The notes under the pieces: generated by a model | The model's database searches: none | The model's input: the letters and a program-made list of their open reading frames with translations, nothing else | What the model was told of the DNA's origin: nothing | Position numbers and translations under genes: made by a program | Assembly (NCBI GenBank): GCA_046704255.1 | Contig: JBJKSH010000030.1 | Coordinates: forward strand, 1 to 15,430 | Length of the DNA: 15,430 nucleotides | Direction of reading: 5' to 3' | Source: FEN-1297 sp046704255 | Lineage (GTDB): Bacteria > Bacteroidota > Ignavibacteria > Ignavibacteriales > Ignavibacteriaceae | Shown: positions 13,173-15,430 of the stretch, piece after piece | Position numbering within the stretch: position 1 is the first letter of the stretch | Layout: the number at the start of each line of letters is the position of its first letter

Positions 13173-14930
13173 ATGATGAATTCAATAAATAAAGATAAAA
13201 GAGAAACATTAATAGACAAGTGGTACTTTAACGCCTCGGTATTAGCGGATAAAGAGGCAGTTGTTCATTGGGTTACCGGCGAAGAACCTTACAGATGGAC
13301 ATATAAAGAACTGCTTAACTGTGCCGAAAAATTCGCTGTTATTTTAAAAGACCGGGGTATAAAGAAAAATCAGGTTTGTGCTACTATAATAAGACACAAC
13401 AAATATTTTTACCCATTGTATCTTGCGGTTTCGCTTTTAGGCGCTCTGCCTGCTGTTTTAGCATACCCCAATTCAAGATTGCATCCAGAAAAATTTAGAC
13501 AAGGGCTTGAAGGAATGTCCCGGCGTTCCGGTTTGGATTTTATATTAACGGAAAGGAGCCTGGAGCCTGTTGTAAAGCCGTTGGTGGAAAAGGAAAATAG
13601 TACAATAAAAAAAATATTGTTCCCGCTGGATTGGAACATTGACCGGGAATTTAATAGTGAAAAGTTAAATGAGGTTAGAACCGGAGCAGAAAAAATATAC
13701 CCAAATGATAATGTAATATTGCAGCATTCATCCGGAACAACCGGCCTTCAAAAACCTGTTATACTTTCCCACAAAACCGTGCTGGATCATATTAATAATT
13801 ATTCCCGTTCGATAGCCTTAACTAGAAATGATAAAATTATTTCATGGCTGCCGCTTTACCACGATATGGGATTGATTGCTGCTTTTCATTTGCCGCTGGC
13901 AATGGGTATAACAACCGTACAGCTAGATACTTTTGAGTGGGTACTCGTTCCTTCATTATTGCCTGAAGCAGTTAGCTGTGAAAAAGGTACTTTGACATGG
14001 CTGCCTAATTTTGCTTACAATATGCTTGCAGATAAAATTAGCGATGAAGAACTTGAGGGAATTTCATTGGAGAGTTTAAGGATGGTAATTAATTGCAGCG
14101 AGCCGGTTAGATACGAAAGCCATCAAAAATTCTATAAAAGATTTTCTTCTTACGGAATAAAGAAACAGGCATTGGCTACATGTTATGCAATGACGGAAAC
14201 TACTTTTGCCGTAACTCAATCCAAGCCTAACAAGAAGCCGAAAGTTCTTTGGCTAAACAGCAGGGAATTAGCAAACGGGAGTGTAGTTGTATCAAACGGG
14301 GCCGGTAGCGTAAGAATTTGTGTCTCTTCCGGAAGTACAATTAAAGGTTGTAAAATTAAAGTAGTTGATGAAAAGCGTAATAGCTTACCGGAATCTTGTG
14401 TTGGTGAATTGGCAATTTCTTCCGAGACATTATTCGACGGGTACAGGAATTATTCCGAAAAAAATGCTGAAGTTTTAAAAGACGGTTGGTACTATACAGG
14501 TGATTACGGTTTTAGGTACGGCAGCGAATATTTTGTTATAGGAAGAAAGAATGACATCATAATAGTTGGCGGAAATAATTTGTATCCTGAGGACATTGAA
14601 GATGTTATTAGCGAGACTAAAGGGGTAATACCCGGCAGAGTAATTGCGTTTGGTGAATATGACGAACAGATAGGCAGTGAACAGGTTAGTGTTATTGCGG
14701 AAACGAAAATAACTGATGCGCAATCTTTAAAAAATTTAAAACTGGAAGTGATTAAAGCTTGTATGTCAATTGACGTTACCGTTAAGAATGTGTACTTTGT
14801 ACCACCCAGGTGGCTTATAAAGAGTTCAGCGGGTAAGCCCGCAAGGAAAGCTAATAAAGAAAGAATTTTAACGGCTAATATAAAAAACCCTGTTGTGCTG
14901 AATAATTTTGAATACTTTTTCCAAAGTTAA
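13173..14930 (+). CDS. Fatty acyl-AMP ligase-like adenylate-forming enzyme
   Basis: This ANL-superfamily enzyme activates an acid, probably a fatty acid, with ATP to an acyl-adenylate for transfer to an acyl carrier protein or CoA. From the ATG at 13173 it has 585 residues. Motifs in order are the P-loop SSGTTGLQKP (186-195), SWLPLYHDMGLI (about 230), LPNFAYNML, CSEPVR, CYAMTETTFAV (about 337-347), YTGDYG (about 442), GRKNDIIIVGGNNLYPEDIE (about 457-476) and the C-terminal catalytic-lysine motif SSAGKPAR (about 549-556). The WLPLYHDMGLI, PNFAY and EPVR blocks favour the FAAL group over acyl-CoA synthetases. An in-frame TTG six bases upstream is less likely as start. No carrier protein or synthase gene is visible beside it, so its pathway is unknown. 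Confidence 0.85.
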   Translation: MMNSINKDKRETLIDKWYFNASVLADKEAVVHWVTGEEPYRWTYKELLNCAEKFAVILKDRGIKKNQVCATIIRHNKYFYPLYLAVSLLGALPAVLAYPNSRLHPEKFRQGLEGMSRRSGLDFILTERSLEPVVKPLVEKENSTIKKILFPLDWNIDREFNSEKLNEVRTGAEKIYPNDNVILQHSSGTTGLQKPVILSHKTVLDHINNYSRSIALTRNDKIISWLPLYHDMGLIAAFHLPLAMGITTVQLDTFEWVLVPSLLPEAVSCEKGTLTWLPNFAYNMLADKISDEELEGISLESLRMVINCSEPVRYESHQKFYKRFSSYGIKKQALATCYAMTETTFAVTQSKPNKKPKVLWLNSRELANGSVVVSNGAGSVRICVSSGSTIKGCKIKVVDEKRNSLPESCVGELAISSETLFDGYRNYSEKNAEVLKDGWYYTGDYGFRYGSEYFVIGRKNDIIIVGGNNLYPEDIEDVISETKGVIPGRVIAFGEYDEQIGSEQVSVIAETKITDAQSLKNLKLEVIKACMSIDVTVKNVYFVPPRWLIKSSAGKPARKANKERILTANIKNPVVLNNFEYFFQS

Positions 14931-15408
14931 CAAAGATTTTACTTAAAAATTTTATGATTTAATTTTATTCTCGCAACTGGATACAAATTTTACAATAATC
15001 AAAAAAAACGGTTAAATCTTTTCATGAAGTTATCTATAATCAAATTAGGGAGAAAATATCATGCTTATTAATAGAAAATTGCAAGTTTAATTTTATATTC
15101 TTAATTTTCCGGTGCGGTTATATCTAATTGTATTTACCTAGATAAAAGTAATTAAGTTCGTTTGTCGTTTGATAATGCCTTTTATCGGTACCTAATACCA
15201 AAGAGAGAATATTTATTAAGTTTTTGAACTTTTATTATCAATTTATACGTTAGATAAAAGTAAAATCTTCTTAGTTTGAAACTATATAGAATTTTCTATT
15301 TCTATTTTCGGAAGTAATTCTGTTTTTTTAATATAATTACCGGTTTTATAGCCGGTAAGTATTAAATGCTTAAAACTATTTTAATTAATTTATTGTGAGG
15401 GAAAAATA
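14931..15408. other. Gene-poor region before the right-edge gene
   Basis: This AT-rich stretch of 478 bp holds no ORF of credible length. Visible items are a 9-codon ORF at 15061-15090 (MLINRKLQV) behind an AGGGAGA site, and a 13-bp direct repeat TAGATAAAAGTAA at 15139-15151 and 15251-15263. A TATCTA/TAGATA inverted pair lies at 15121-15126 and 15139-15144, and the hairpin at 15337-15358 is listed separately. It may be a long leader or a regulatory region for the gene at 15409. Confidence 0.4.
15337..15358 (+). promoter_or_regulatory. Perfect hairpin upstream of the right-edge gene
   Basis: TTACCGG (15337-15343) and CCGGTAA (15352-15358) form a 7-bp stem around an 8-base AT-rich loop, 50 bases before the start codon at 15409. 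No U-tract follows, so it is more likely an operator or leader structure than a terminator. Confidence 0.35.
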
Positions 15409-15430
15409 ATGAAGGTTAAAGTATACCTTT
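15409..15430 (+). CDS. 5' end of an unidentified gene, cut by the window edge
   Basis: An ATG at 15409 follows a GTGAGGG ribosome binding site with about 8 bases of spacing, one of the clearer ones in the window. Only seven codons are present (MKVKVYL), and the reading frame stays open to the edge. The product cannot be identified. The basic-then-hydrophobic beginning would fit a signal peptide or an ordinary cytosolic beta strand. Confidence 0.5.

Noticed and set aside
14931..15408. Riboswitch or tRNA in the right-hand gap
   Set aside because: No recognisable riboswitch core or cloverleaf could be found by reading; only short hairpins are present.

Overview
The window is an AT-rich bacterial chromosome segment made mostly of housekeeping genes. 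Several traits suggest a member of the Bacteroidota/Chlorobiota assemblage, possibly an Ignavibacteria-like lineage. Ribosome binding sites are weak or absent before many genes. Matches to the Bacteroidota-type -7 promoter element TAnnTTTG lie upstream of nuoA, the helicase gene and the phosphofructokinase gene. The intergenic regions are AT-rich and carry palindromic repeats. This assignment is an inference from gene style, not a phylogenetic result. An oxygen-dependent coproporphyrinogen oxidase together with complex I implies at least some aerobic or microaerobic metabolism.

Layout. Positions 1-4717 hold nuoA-nuoB-nuoC-nuoD-nuoE-nuoF on the plus strand: the start of the membrane arm, the quinone-reducing connecting module and two of the three NADH-module subunits of respiratory complex I. 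nuoG and the remaining membrane subunits do not follow. Instead 4718-5555 is a gene-free, strongly palindromic region. It looks like a decayed mobile element of about 712 bp, bounded by 23-bp inverted repeats, into which a second non-coding element of about 263 bp has inserted. Next come a minus-strand bacterial ferritin (5556-6053) and, divergently, hemF (6273-7169), separated by a repeat made of hexamers. A UvrD/PcrA helicase (7272-9455) and a phosphofructokinase with pyrophosphate-type active-site residues (9622-11010) follow.

A 12-bp-stem hairpin at 11035-11077 separates the phosphofructokinase from a convergent minus-strand pair. This pair is a LeuT-like sodium:amino-acid symporter (11244-12803) and, 38 bp downstream of it, a 36-codon single-helix membrane protein (11095-11205). 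The small protein resembles the MetS-type small subunits of NSS transporters. A fatty acyl-AMP ligase-like enzyme (13173-14930) follows on the plus strand, then a 478-bp gene-poor leader and the first codons of another gene at the right edge.

The main points of interest are a hexamer repeat family, (TRAACW)n and its complement, seen in two intergenic regions; the nested element after nuoF, where the insertion can be undone on paper to restore a perfect hairpin; and the small transporter partner gene. No CRISPR array, rRNA, tRNA or recognisable defence system is seen. I do not see a convincing wholly new multi-gene system.
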